From positions 1 through 40,987 of the forward strand of contig WESA01000022.1 in the NCBI GenBank assembly GCA_009768935.1: a DNA stretch of 40,987 nt, given 5' to 3'. Under the pieces are notes generated by a model that worked only from the letters and a program-made list of their open reading frames with translations, ran no database searches and was not told the DNA's origin. This document shows positions 8,138 through 16,384 of this stretch, piece after piece (the first letter of the stretch is position 1; each line of letters opens with the position of its first letter). Origin of the DNA: Rectinema subterraneum (GTDB lineage: Bacteria; Spirochaetota; Spirochaetia; Treponematales; Rectinemataceae). Position numbers and translations under genes: made by a program.

Positions 8138-8829
8138 GCCAGATACGCACTCCGAGCCTCGTCATCATCGAAACAGGCGTCGCAAACCTGGCTTCGGTAC
8201 GGGCACTCGCAGAGCGCCTTGGATTACAGCCCATCGTGACGTCGGATCCCGAAGAGGTAGTCCGGGCGCCCTTCGTTCTTCTGCCAGGCGTGGGGGCCTT
8301 TGGCCCCGCCATGCACAAACTGCGCGAGCGAGGCCTCGATGCCGCAATTCGAAGCCGCGTTGCAGAAGGACGCCCCATTGCCGGCATCTGCCTTGGCATG
8401 CAGCTTTTTTTCGAAGCAAGCGAAGAATCGGAAGGTGTGCAAGGCCTAAGGCTTCTTCCCGGCAAGGTAAAGCGGCTCTCCGGCGGCTTGCCTCTGCCCC
8501 AGCTCGGATGGAACAGAATCGAGCCTGAGCCAGGATCGCGCCTTCTGCTGGCTGGCTGGGTATATTTTGCAAACAGCTATGGCGTGGGCATCGAGCAGAA
8601 GTTCAATGATGGGACCGCAGACACAAGCAAGGCGGCCTTCCCCCGATTCGATTCCATCAGCATCGCAACCACAACCTACGGCAGCGCCTTTATCTCTGCA
8701 ATCGAGGCGTGGCGCGATGATAGGCCCGTTCTTCTTCTCTGCCAATTCCACCCCGAACTTTCGGGCTCCTTTGGTAAAAACCTCTTTGCCCGCTGGCTCG
8801 AGCTGGCAAGCGAAAGGAGGCGCGTATGA
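8134..8829 (+). CDS. hisH: Imidazole glycerol phosphate synthase, glutaminase subunit
   Basis: HisH is a class I glutamine amidotransferase that passes ammonia to HisF. The nucleophile Cys lies in GICLGMQLFFE, the oxyanion region in LPGVGAFGPA, and the His/Glu pair in QFHPELSGSFG near the C-terminus. At 231 residues it is slightly longer than the usual ~200-210. It directly precedes hisF with a 4-nt overlap, fitting co-translational assembly of the HisHF complex. Confidence 0.95.
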   Translation: MSQIRTPSLVIIETGVANLASVRALAERLGLQPIVTSDPEEVVRAPFVLLPGVGAFGPAMHKLRERGLDAAIRSRVAEGRPIAGICLGMQLFFEASEESEGVQGLRLLPGKVKRLSGGLPLPQLGWNRIEPEPGSRLLLAGWVYFANSYGVGIEQKFNDGTADTSKAAFPRFDSISIATTTYGSAFISAIEAWRDDRPVLLLCQFHPELSGSFGKNLFARWLELASERRRV

Positions 8830-9593
8830 GCGGACTTGCTGTCAGAATTATCCCCTGCCTCGACTTCAAAGATGGCAGAGTCGTTAAAGGCGTGCGCTTC
8901 GAGAACCTCGTCGACTCGGGTGATCCGCTCGAACGGGCGCTCCTCTATGAAGCCCAGGGAGCCGATGAGCTTGCCTTTCTCGATATCAGCGCCACGGTCG
9001 AAGGCCGCAAAACCATGGCCAAGGAAGTAGCTCGCATACGCAAAGCCATTGCGATCCCCATCACCGTCGGCGGGGGCATTGCCTCGATGGAGGACGCAGC
9101 GCGCCTACTAGATTCCGGAGCTGACCGCGTGTCCGTCAACAGTGCGGCAGTCAGAGAGCCTGCCATCATCGAGGCGATCGCACGCCGCTTCGGTGTCCAG
9201 TGTGCAGTTGTCGCCATCGACGCCACAAAGAGCCCGGCAATGCCTTCGGGCTACGAGGTGAAAATCGCTGCAGGAGCAGTCGCAACAGGGCTCGATGCAA
9301 TAGAATGGGCAAGCGAAGCAGCACAGCGCGGCGCAGGCGAGATTCTCCTCACTTCGATCGACAGGGATGGCACAAATCTTGGCTATGAATGCAATTTGAT
9401 TCACCTGGTCTCCCGAGCCGTACCGATTCCCGTTGTCGCATCGGGCGGAGCTTCGAAACCCGAGCATTTTCTGGAAGGATACAGAAATGGCGCACTGGCG
9501 CTGCTTGCTGCGGGCATATTTCATCGCAGTGAAGTATCTATTTCTGAAATAAAACAATATCTTTCGGCTCATAATGTGGAGGTGAGGCTATGA
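8826..9593 (+). CDS. hisF: Imidazole glycerol phosphate synthase, cyclase subunit
   Basis: HisF is the TIM-barrel cyclase that uses HisH-derived ammonia to make imidazoleglycerol phosphate and AICAR. The protein (255 residues) carries [10 protein letters not shown] with the first catalytic Asp, VGGGIAS, VVAIDA with the second Asp, [11 protein letters not shown], and VASGGAS for phosphate binding. Length is normal. AAAGGAGG (8812-8819) precedes its ATG 8826, which overlaps hisH by four bases; it is followed by a 4-nt overlap with the hisA fusion gene. Confidence 0.96.
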   Translation: MSGLAVRIIPCLDFKDGRVVKGVRFENLVDSGDPLERALLYEAQGADELAFLDISATVEGRKTMAKEVARIRKAIAIPITVGGGIASMEDAARLLDSGADRVSVNSAAVREPAIIEAIARRFGVQCAVVAIDATKSPAMPSGYEVKIAAGAVATGLDAIEWASEAAQRGAGEILLTSIDRDGTNLGYECNLIHLVSRAVPIPVVASGGASKPEHFLEGYRNGALALLAAGIFHRSEVSISEIKQYLSAHNVEVRL

Positions 9594-10903
9594 TCGTACC
9601 CAGTATCGATATCATGAACGGACGGGCAGTCCAGCTGCGAGGCGGCAAACAGCCGCCTTTGGATGCGGGCAATCCCCTTGAGCTTGCTGAGCGCTACTCG
9701 CGAGTCGGCGAATTCGCAGTCGTCGATCTGGATGCGGCGATGGGCAAGGGAAGCAACCGCGAACTTGTGCTTTCGATGTGCAAGCGATGGCCTGTGCGAG
9801 TAGGCGGGGGCATCCGCACACAAAAGCTCGCTCTCGAATACCTCAATGCAGGCGCCCGATATATCATGCTCGGCACTGCAGCAACCCCGGAATTCTGCGC
9901 GCAGCTGCCCCGCGAGCGCCTAATTGCTGCGCTTGACAGCCGCAACGACACAATCATGGTCGAAGGCTGGACAAAGCCGCGCGAAGGAAGCGTGGAAGAA
10001 GCCATACAAAAACTCGCTCCCTATGTCGCCGGCTTTCTTGTCACGTTCATCGAAACTGAAGGCGACCAGTGCGGCATCGATATCGAGCGGGCAAAGCGCC
10101 TTGTCAAACTTGCGCCCGATAGAAAATTCACCTTTGCTGGCGGGGCTGCAGGCGGCGAACGGGGACTCGCGGACATTACCGCACTCGATGCAATAGGCGC
10201 TGATATTCAAGCCGGCACTTCGCTCGTTTTGGGCGATTTATCGCTCGCGGATGCCTTCGCCGCCCCATTGCACACCGATCGCCCCGATGGACTCTGGCCA
10301 ACCCTTGTCTGCGACGAATCAGGCAAAGTGCTCGGCCTGGTCTACTCCAACCGGGAAAGCCTGAAGCACGCCATCGAATCGGGGAAGGGAGCCTACCATT
10401 CCCGTTCCCGCGGCCTGTGGGTCAAAGGCGAGTCTTCGGGCAATGGCCAGACGCTCATCCGTGCGGACCTCGACTGCGACCGGGACACTATCCGCTTCAC
10501 CGTCCGCCAGGAAGGAGTTGGATTCTGCCACCTGAAACGGCGCAACTGCTTTGATGATGGCTATGGCCTTGAAAAACTAAACCGTACCATTTCAAAGCGC
10601 ATGAAGGATGCTCCCCAAGGTTCTTACACCAGAAGGCTTTTTTCGGACGAAGCTCTCCTTGCCTCCAAACTGAGAGAAGAAGCCCAGGAGCTTGCCCAGT
10701 CCAAAACCAAAGATGAAGCAGTCGCGGAGGCAGCTGATGTCATGTACTTTGCACTCGTTAAAACCATCAGCATGGGCGGCAGCCTTTCCGATATCGAAGC
10801 TGAGCTCGAACGGAGATCACTGCGTGTCACGCGCAGAGGCGGCAACGCAAAGCCTGAATTTGAAGGCAGCGAAGGGAAAAACGAATGGAAAAGTATACAC
10901 TAA
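9590..10903 (+). CDS. HisA-HisI-HisE trifunctional fusion
   Basis: Three enzymes are fused in 437 residues. Residues 1-226 form a HisA isomerase barrel with catalytic Asp7 (SIDIMNG) and Asp116 (AALDSRND), plus VGGGIR and FAGGA loops. Residues 229-325 form HisI (PR-AMP cyclohydrolase), with metal-site DCDRD at 295-299, CH at 313-314 and Cys320. Residues 345-425 form HisE (PR-ATP pyrophosphatase), with REEAQEL and EAADVMYFAL. The HisIE part carries TDRPDGL, LGLVYS, SRSR, ESSGNGQ, GFCHL, SYTRRLF and VTRRGGNAKPEF, a pattern known from fungal HIS4 and unlike typical bacterial HisIE. FIETEGDQCGID in HisA also looks closer to eukaryotic-type HisA. A strong SD (GGAGGTGA) precedes the start. It overlaps hisD by 19 nt. 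Confidence 0.9.
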   Translation: MIVPSIDIMNGRAVQLRGGKQPPLDAGNPLELAERYSRVGEFAVVDLDAAMGKGSNRELVLSMCKRWPVRVGGGIRTQKLALEYLNAGARYIMLGTAATPEFCAQLPRERLIAALDSRNDTIMVEGWTKPREGSVEEAIQKLAPYVAGFLVTFIETEGDQCGIDIERAKRLVKLAPDRKFTFAGGAAGGERGLADITALDAIGADIQAGTSLVLGDLSLADAFAAPLHTDRPDGLWPTLVCDESGKVLGLVYSNRESLKHAIESGKGAYHSRSRGLWVKGESSGNGQTLIRADLDCDRDTIRFTVRQEGVGFCHLKRRNCFDDGYGLEKLNRTISKRMKDAPQGSYTRRLFSDEALLASKLREEAQELAQSKTKDEAVAEAADVMYFALVKTISMGGSLSDIEAELERRSLRVTRRGGNAKPEFEGSEGKNEWKSIH

Positions 10904-12207
10904 AAAGAATTACTATAGAGGAAATTCCTGAGCCTTCGATGCGGCTCTTCGACCCTGAAGTGGATGCTGTTGCAATAAAGGCGATCGAAGCGGTGCGCTC
11001 TGGGGGCGAAGTGGCACTCCGCAGGTGGGCGCAAGAATTCGATGGGCTTGCCAAAGGCGCGCCGCTTGTCATTGCGCGAGAGGAGATGAAGGCGGCATAT
11101 GATTCACTGCCTGAGGAGACAGCGGCGCTCCTGGGGCGCGCCAAAGGCCGCGTAGCGGCCTTTGCGGCCGCCCAGCGCGCCTGCCTGGCCCCGCTGGATG
11201 TGCCCGCGCTGGGCGGCCGCCACGGGCACGAGTTCGTGCCCGTGGCGCGCGCAGGCTGCTACGTTCCGGGCGGCGCCTTCCCCCTGCCATCCAGCGCCCT
11301 CATGACGGTCATCCCCGCAAAAGCCGCAGGCGTCCCCGAAGTATGGTGCGCCGGCCCGAAACCGACCCGCGAAACCCTCGCTGCCGCCTGGCTAGCTGGC
11401 GCGGACGGCTTTCTGCAGTGCGGCGGCGCCCATGCAATCGCTGCCCTCGCTTTCGGCATCGCTGTTCCGCGCTGCGATGTCATTATCGGCCCCGGCGGAA
11501 AATATGTTGCAGCCGCAAAGCGCCTTTTGTATGGCATTGTGGGCACCGAAGCCCCTGCAGGCCCTTCCGAGCTCCTTGTCATTGCTGATGAAAGCGCTGA
11601 CCCGGACATTGTCGCGGCTGACCTGCTTGCCCAGGCGGAACATTCGCCCGACGCAATGCCTGCCCTCATCGCGACACATAGCCATATCGCCGATCAAATC
11701 GACCGCATCCTGCGCGCACAGCTTGCCGCCCTCCCCGAGCCCAACCGCAGCATCGCACAGCGCTCGCTGCAAAACGGCTTCTGCTGCATCGAGCCTGATC
11801 CCGCGCGCATCGCCGACGGCGCGAACCACTGCGCTCCCGAGCACCTCGAAATTGCGACCTCAGAGCCGCGCGCCCTTGCAAAACGCATCAAGAACGCAGG
11901 CGCAATCTTTCTGGGCTCAGGCTCTGCCGAGGTCTTTGGCGATTACGGCGCAGGCCCCAACCACACCCTCCCCACAGGGGGAGCATCGCGCTTTGCTGCA
12001 GGGCTTTCAGTTTTGCACTTTCTGAGGGCGCGCACATGGCTCGCTATCGATGATCCGGCCGGACTCGCCGATGACACCGCAGCATTCGCCCGCCTTGAAG
12101 GCCTCGAAGCGCATGCTCGCGCCGCGCTTATCAGAACCCGTAGATCTTCGAGTACTTCTCTCGCAGGTACTTCTCGAACCAGACCGGGTCCAGCGCCTGC
12201 CCGGTAA
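10885..12207 (+). CDS. hisD: Histidinol dehydrogenase
   Basis: HisD oxidises histidinol to histidine in two NAD-dependent steps, the end of the pathway. Landmarks are AGCYVPGG, GGAHAIAALAFG, IGPGGKYVAAAK, APAGPSELLVIAD, QAEHSPDA and APEHLE (catalytic Glu-His), then GPNHTLPTGG. Two normally invariant positions differ: GGAQ reads GGAH and GPGN reads GPGG. AAGGG precedes ATG 10885, inside the end of the hisA fusion. The last ~25 residues (from IRTRRSSS) have no counterpart in the family and lie antisense to the carboxypeptidase gene (77-bp convergent overlap), suggesting loss of an earlier stop codon. Confidence 0.93.
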   Translation: MEKYTLKRITIEEIPEPSMRLFDPEVDAVAIKAIEAVRSGGEVALRRWAQEFDGLAKGAPLVIAREEMKAAYDSLPEETAALLGRAKGRVAAFAAAQRACLAPLDVPALGGRHGHEFVPVARAGCYVPGGAFPLPSSALMTVIPAKAAGVPEVWCAGPKPTRETLAAAWLAGADGFLQCGGAHAIAALAFGIAVPRCDVIIGPGGKYVAAAKRLLYGIVGTEAPAGPSELLVIADESADPDIVAADLLAQAEHSPDAMPALIATHSHIADQIDRILRAQLAALPEPNRSIAQRSLQNGFCCIEPDPARIADGANHCAPEHLEIATSEPRALAKRIKNAGAIFLGSGSAEVFGDYGAGPNHTLPTGGASRFAAGLSVLHFLRARTWLAIDDPAGLADDTAAFARLEGLEAHARAALIRTRRSSSTSLAGTSRTRPGPAPAR

Positions 12208-13630
12208 CCTTTTTCACGAGCTCGCCCGGAGTATAGCGCGACCCTTGGACATGGACATTCTTGCGCAGCCATGCAAGCACTGCGCTCGTGTCGCCGCCTG
12301 AAATCCGAGCCTCGACATCCGGAATTTCTTTCTTGAGAGCTGCCCAGAACTGCGCTCCATAGAGATTTCCCAGCGCATAACTCGGGAAGTATCCGAAAGC
12401 GCCCATCGACCAGTGCACATCCTGAAGGCACCCCTGCCGGTCATCCGGCGCTTCGATGCCCAAGAGCTCGCGATACTTCGCCCGCCAGGCTTCAGGTACT
12501 TCTTCCACGTTCAGAGAACCATCGAACAGCGCGGATTCAAGCTCGAATCGCGCGATGACATGCAGACCATAGGTCACTTCATCCGCTTCGGTTCTTATAA
12601 GGGATGGGCTCACCCTGTTGATCGACTTCACAAAGCTTTCCAGATCGAGCCCTTCGCCAACCTCGCCGAGCAGGGCGCTCAATGCTGGGAAATGTCGCTC
12701 CCAGAATGCGGGCGAGCGGCCAACGATATTTTCCCAGAGCCTGGACTGCGATTCATGCACAGCCATCGATACAGCTTCGGCCAGCTTCGTCCCACGATAA
12801 TCCGGATTCGGGTCAATGCCCATTTCATACAGCGCATGTCCCGATTCGTGGATGGTGCTGAAAAGGCTCGACGGGAAATAGTCTTCAACATATCGAGTCG
12901 TTATGCGCACATCATCGGCGCCGAGCGTTGTCGTAAAGGGGTGAGCGGAGACATCGAGCCTTCCGCGATCACGCTCGTAACCCAGCACTTTCATGAAGTA
13001 CTGGCTGATGCGCTCCTGCGTATGCTTGTCGACCCGGCGGCCAGAGCATTTGTCCTCGATCTGAGGGCGCTCGCGTATGCGCGTGAGTATTTCGACGAGG
13101 TACGATTTCATCTTCGCGAATACCGCAGCTACGGATTCTTGCGTGCTGCCCGGCTCAAAGAGGTCAAGGAGCACATCGTAGGGCTTTGCGTTCGGATTGA
13201 GATAGTGTGCCCGCTTTTTGTTGAGCTCCACCATGCGCGAAAGATGGGGCTTGAATGCCGCAAAGTCGTTGTTCTTTTTGGCGTCTGCCCATGCGGCCTG
13301 CGAAAGGCTTGCTTCTTTGGCATATTCGGTGACAAAGGCCTCGGGCAATTTCGTTTCGCGGTCGTAATCGCGGCGCACGACGCGCACGTAGGCTTTTTCG
13401 TCCTCCGAGAGATCTGATTTTGCTTCCAGCGCGGCAAGCAGTTCTCCGATTTCGGGATTGACTGCTTTTTGATGAGCCAGCCCTTCGAGCAGCGCAAGCT
13501 GTGAAGAACGCTCTTCGATTGCCTTGGGCGGCATGTAGGTTTCCTGGTCCCATCCAAGGATCGCGCCTATGTGCATCACAAGGCTGTGTTCGCGGTCAAG
13601 CTCGAGGAGCCTGGCGGTTTCTTTATGCAT
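12131..13630 (-). CDS. M32 (Taq-type) metallocarboxypeptidase
   Basis: This is a cytoplasmic zinc carboxypeptidase of 499 residues, the normal family length. It carries HESGH at residues 261-265 (HExxH) and further M32 landmarks: GWDQETYMPP near the N-terminus, HPFTTTLGADDVRIT, IRTEADEVTYGLHV and GYFPSYALGNLYGAQ. It removes C-terminal residues from peptides. ATG 13628-13630 is preceded by GGGAGGAAA at a good distance; a longer open frame upstream has no homology. It converges on hisD at its 3' end and diverges from recG at its 5' end. Confidence 0.95.
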   Translation of the reverse strand: MHKETARLLELDREHSLVMHIGAILGWDQETYMPPKAIEERSSQLALLEGLAHQKAVNPEIGELLAALEAKSDLSEDEKAYVRVVRRDYDRETKLPEAFVTEYAKEASLSQAAWADAKKNNDFAAFKPHLSRMVELNKKRAHYLNPNAKPYDVLLDLFEPGSTQESVAAVFAKMKSYLVEILTRIRERPQIEDKCSGRRVDKHTQERISQYFMKVLGYERDRGRLDVSAHPFTTTLGADDVRITTRYVEDYFPSSLFSTIHESGHALYEMGIDPNPDYRGTKLAEAVSMAVHESQSRLWENIVGRSPAFWERHFPALSALLGEVGEGLDLESFVKSINRVSPSLIRTEADEVTYGLHVIARFELESALFDGSLNVEEVPEAWRAKYRELLGIEAPDDRQGCLQDVHWSMGAFGYFPSYALGNLYGAQFWAALKKEIPDVEARISGGDTSAVLAWLRKNVHVQGSRYTPGELVKKVTGQALDPVWFEKYLREKYSKIYGF

Positions 13631-13687
13631 CGATTTCCTCCCTTTGGTGTATAGCTTTGATCTATAGTAGCACCAGAACGCCACTCT

Positions 13688-15751
13688 TTGTATACTGAAA
13701 CGGTGTTTTTGCGTGAACTGACTCAGGATGTGCGTATTCTGAAAGGTGCAGGCCCGGCGACCATGCGGGCTCTGGCGAATCTCGGCATCCATACGGTCGC
13801 CGATCTGTTGCTGCACTTGCCTCGGGATTACGAAGATAAGACAAAAATTGTCCCGCTCTCAAGGTTTGCCGATGCAAAGGTGTTCACGACAGCGCGCGTA
13901 ATCCGCCACGAGTGGTTCGGTTTCGGCAGGATGCGCACGCTCAAGATTCTCATCGAGGATGAGTCGAGCGAGGCAGCGCTCCTTTGTTTCAACAGGCCTT
14001 TTCTGGAGCAGATGGCACCGGTCGGCTCGATGATTCAGGTGTACGGCAAATTCCAGTTCAAGTACGGCGAGATTCAGTCTTCTTCATTCGAAATCAAGCG
14101 AATCGATGGCGAGCTTGCCGCGGAAAAGGCTCTCTCGCCTGTCTATCCGCTCACCGAACATCTCAACCAGATGGCAATGCGCAAAATGGTGACGCTTGCG
14201 CTCAATAAATTCGCCTCGCACATCGAAGACGAGCTCCCCGCCTATCTGCTCGATCGCCGTCAATTCTTGAGAAAAACCGATGCAATTCGCGCAATCCACT
14301 TTCCCTCATCCTGGGAAGATGCCAAACGCGCCCATGATGCACTCGCCTATGAAGAGCTTTTTTATTTTCAGCTCGGCATAGCCCTACGCATTCGCGCAAG
14401 GCGCGCAAAAACCATCGAGCGAAAGCAGTCGCCGGGAGTTCTCGCGCGCCGGCTGCGCGAGCGCCTTTCCTATTCGCTCACGGATGATCAGCAGGCGGTT
14501 CTCCAAGAGATTGTCGATGACATGCACAAGCCCTACCCTATGGCGCGGCTTCTTCAAGGCGATGTGGGATGCGGCAAAACAATTGTCGCGCTGCTTGCGG
14601 CGCTCTATGCCGTAGAACGTGGGGGCCAGGTGGCAATTATGGCGCCTACCGAGCTGCTTGCCCGCCAGCATGCAACCATTGCAGCGCACCTTGTGGAGCC
14701 GCTTGGCGTGCGGCTCGCATTTGTCACTGGCTCTGTTTCGAATGCTGCCCGGCCGCCTCTTCTTTCTGCGCTCAAGAATGGCGATATCGATATAGCTATC
14801 GGCACGCACGCGCTCTTTTCGGAAGATGTGGCATTCAAGAATCTCGAGCTTGTGATTATCGATGAACAGCAGCGCTTCGGCGTGCTCCAGCGCATCGCGC
14901 TCTACAAAAAAGGGCATGTCCCCGATTTGCTCATGATGACTGCCACGCCGATTCCGCGGAGCCTTGCGCTCACGTTTTTTGGGGATTTGCAGGTTTCCAC
15001 CATCAAGAACCTTCCGCCTGGGCGTAGGCCGGTTGTAACGCATCTTGCACGAGAAGACAGGTGCGACAGGGTATACGAATTTGCGCGCAAAAAGCTCAAG
15101 GAAGGGCGCCAGGCGTATTTTGTCTACCCCGTGATCAGCGAATCTGACAGGCTCGGCCTTCGCGATGCCGAGTCCATGGCTGCACATCTTGCAAAAGAGG
15201 TTTTCCCCGAATTCAAAGTGGGACTTTTGCATTCGCGCCTGGGCGATGATGCAAAAATGGAGGCGATGAACCAGTTCGCGGCAGGCCATATCCAGGTGCT
15301 CGTGGCGACAACGGTGGTTGAGGTCGGCGTCGATGTTCCCAACGCGACAATAATGGTGATCGAACATGCAGAGCGTTTCGGGCTTTCAGCGCTGCATCAG
15401 CTGCGCGGGCGTATCGGGAGAGGCACATATCAAGGGTATTGTTTCCTGATCTATTCAAAAGAACTCACCGAAGAAGGCCGAATGCGGCTCAAAGCGCTCT
15501 ACGACACCAACGACGGTTTTGCGATAGCGGAAGAAGACCTCAAAATCCGGGGGCCCGGGGATCTTCTGGGAATCGAGCAGGCAGGCGAGCTTAATTTACG
15601 AATTGCCGATATGCGAACGGATTTCGACTTGCTTAAAGAAGCGCGCAAAGACGCATTTGCGGTGATCGAAAAGGACCCTCTCCTGGCTGGGCCTGAGCAT
15701 GAGGCTATCCGCCAGGTGCTGACCCGAGCAAATCCTCTTAGAGAGCGATAA
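13688..15751 (+). CDS. recG: ATP-dependent DNA helicase RecG
   Basis: RecG remodels stalled replication forks and Holliday junctions. The 687-residue protein has the N-terminal wedge/OB domain (ILKGAGPA, LLLHLPRDYED, FNRPFLEQ). Helicase motifs follow: I LLQGDVGCGKT, Ia APTELLARQH, II DEQQRFG, III MTATPIPRSLALT, then VLVATTVVEVGVDVPNATIMV and QLRGRIGRG, and the C-terminal IRGPGDLLG segment. Motif II has Gln where DEQHRFG is usual. The start is unclear: TTG 13688, GTG 13703 and TTG 13709 are all possible and none has a good ribosome binding site. Confidence 0.95.
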   Translation: MYTETVFLRELTQDVRILKGAGPATMRALANLGIHTVADLLLHLPRDYEDKTKIVPLSRFADAKVFTTARVIRHEWFGFGRMRTLKILIEDESSEAALLCFNRPFLEQMAPVGSMIQVYGKFQFKYGEIQSSSFEIKRIDGELAAEKALSPVYPLTEHLNQMAMRKMVTLALNKFASHIEDELPAYLLDRRQFLRKTDAIRAIHFPSSWEDAKRAHDALAYEELFYFQLGIALRIRARRAKTIERKQSPGVLARRLRERLSYSLTDDQQAVLQEIVDDMHKPYPMARLLQGDVGCGKTIVALLAALYAVERGGQVAIMAPTELLARQHATIAAHLVEPLGVRLAFVTGSVSNAARPPLLSALKNGDIDIAIGTHALFSEDVAFKNLELVIIDEQQRFGVLQRIALYKKGHVPDLLMMTATPIPRSLALTFFGDLQVSTIKNLPPGRRPVVTHLAREDRCDRVYEFARKKLKEGRQAYFVYPVISESDRLGLRDAESMAAHLAKEVFPEFKVGLLHSRLGDDAKMEAMNQFAAGHIQVLVATTVVEVGVDVPNATIMVIEHAERFGLSALHQLRGRIGRGTYQGYCFLIYSKELTEEGRMRLKALYDTNDGFAIAEEDLKIRGPGDLLGIEQAGELNLRIADMRTDFDLLKEARKDAFAVIEKDPLLAGPEHEAIRQVLTRANPLRER

Positions 15752-15799
15752 TTTTCTGCCCTAATGGTTTAGCCTTGGCATGTCGCGTTGCTTTGCACT

Positions 15800-16318
15800 T
15801 TACCGGCTGCGTTTGCGCGACTTCGGTCCGCCGTGCTGGAGCACGAGCTCGGAACAGCTCATGTAATCGATGACTTTGTCTCTTTTGGCGCCGGGGCCGA
15901 GCATTTTTCGAATCTTGTTGTATTTGCGGCGCATGTACTGGATCGAAGGGATGCTCGTTCCGAAGTGCTGCGCAAGTTCCCAATCGCGATGGATATAGCG
16001 GCCGTACGCATCTTTGCGGTTGAGCGTGATAAATTCTTCGATGCGCTCGCGCGTCCATTCTATGGCTGTGCCTTCGGAATAATCATGTTCCTGCATGCGG
16101 CGCTTGGTGCGCTCTGCGGCACCTTCCATTTTGCGCTTTCTCCAGTAAGCATTGCGATTGCGCGCGCGGATGATATCATCGCGGGTATAGCCGGTGCGTT
16201 CCATCCACATTCGCGCAAGTCGAGCCTTTTCCGCCGGCTTGAGCCTCGATTTGAGCGAATTCGTCACATATTCATCGGGAGTCGCCGATTCAATAATCAG
16301 CTTTTCTGACTTTTTCAT
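15800..16318 (-). CDS. Small basic protein of unknown function, possibly nucleic-acid binding
   Basis: A 172-residue, strongly basic protein not matched to a named family. Residues ~30-80 are rich in Arg/Lys and helical in character (KARLARMWMERTGYTRDDI...RARNRNAYWRKRK). Residues ~105-140 (AQHFGTSIPSIQYMRRKYN) resemble a helix-turn-helix with its recognition helix. The C-terminus is a basic tail (GGPKSRKRSR). No membrane segment or signal peptide is present. It stands alone between convergent recG and the methyltransferase gene. A nucleic-acid-binding role is inference from composition and the HTH-like stretch. Confidence 0.65.
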   Translation of the reverse strand: MKKSEKLIIESATPDEYVTNSLKSRLKPAEKARLARMWMERTGYTRDDIIRARNRNAYWRKRKMEGAAERTKRRMQEHDYSEGTAIEWTRERIEEFITLNRKDAYGRYIHRDWELAQHFGTSIPSIQYMRRKYNKIRKMLGPGAKRDKVIDYMSCSELVLQHGGPKSRKRSR

Positions 16319-16384
16319 ATTCTTAATATAACAAAGAATTGCAGAAAGGAAATAGCGTCGCGTTAGATACTTTGCTCGGCGATT

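Noticed and set aside
14384..15367. 327-codon open frame on the minus strand
   Set aside because: Antisense to the helicase motifs of recG; no recognisable domain.
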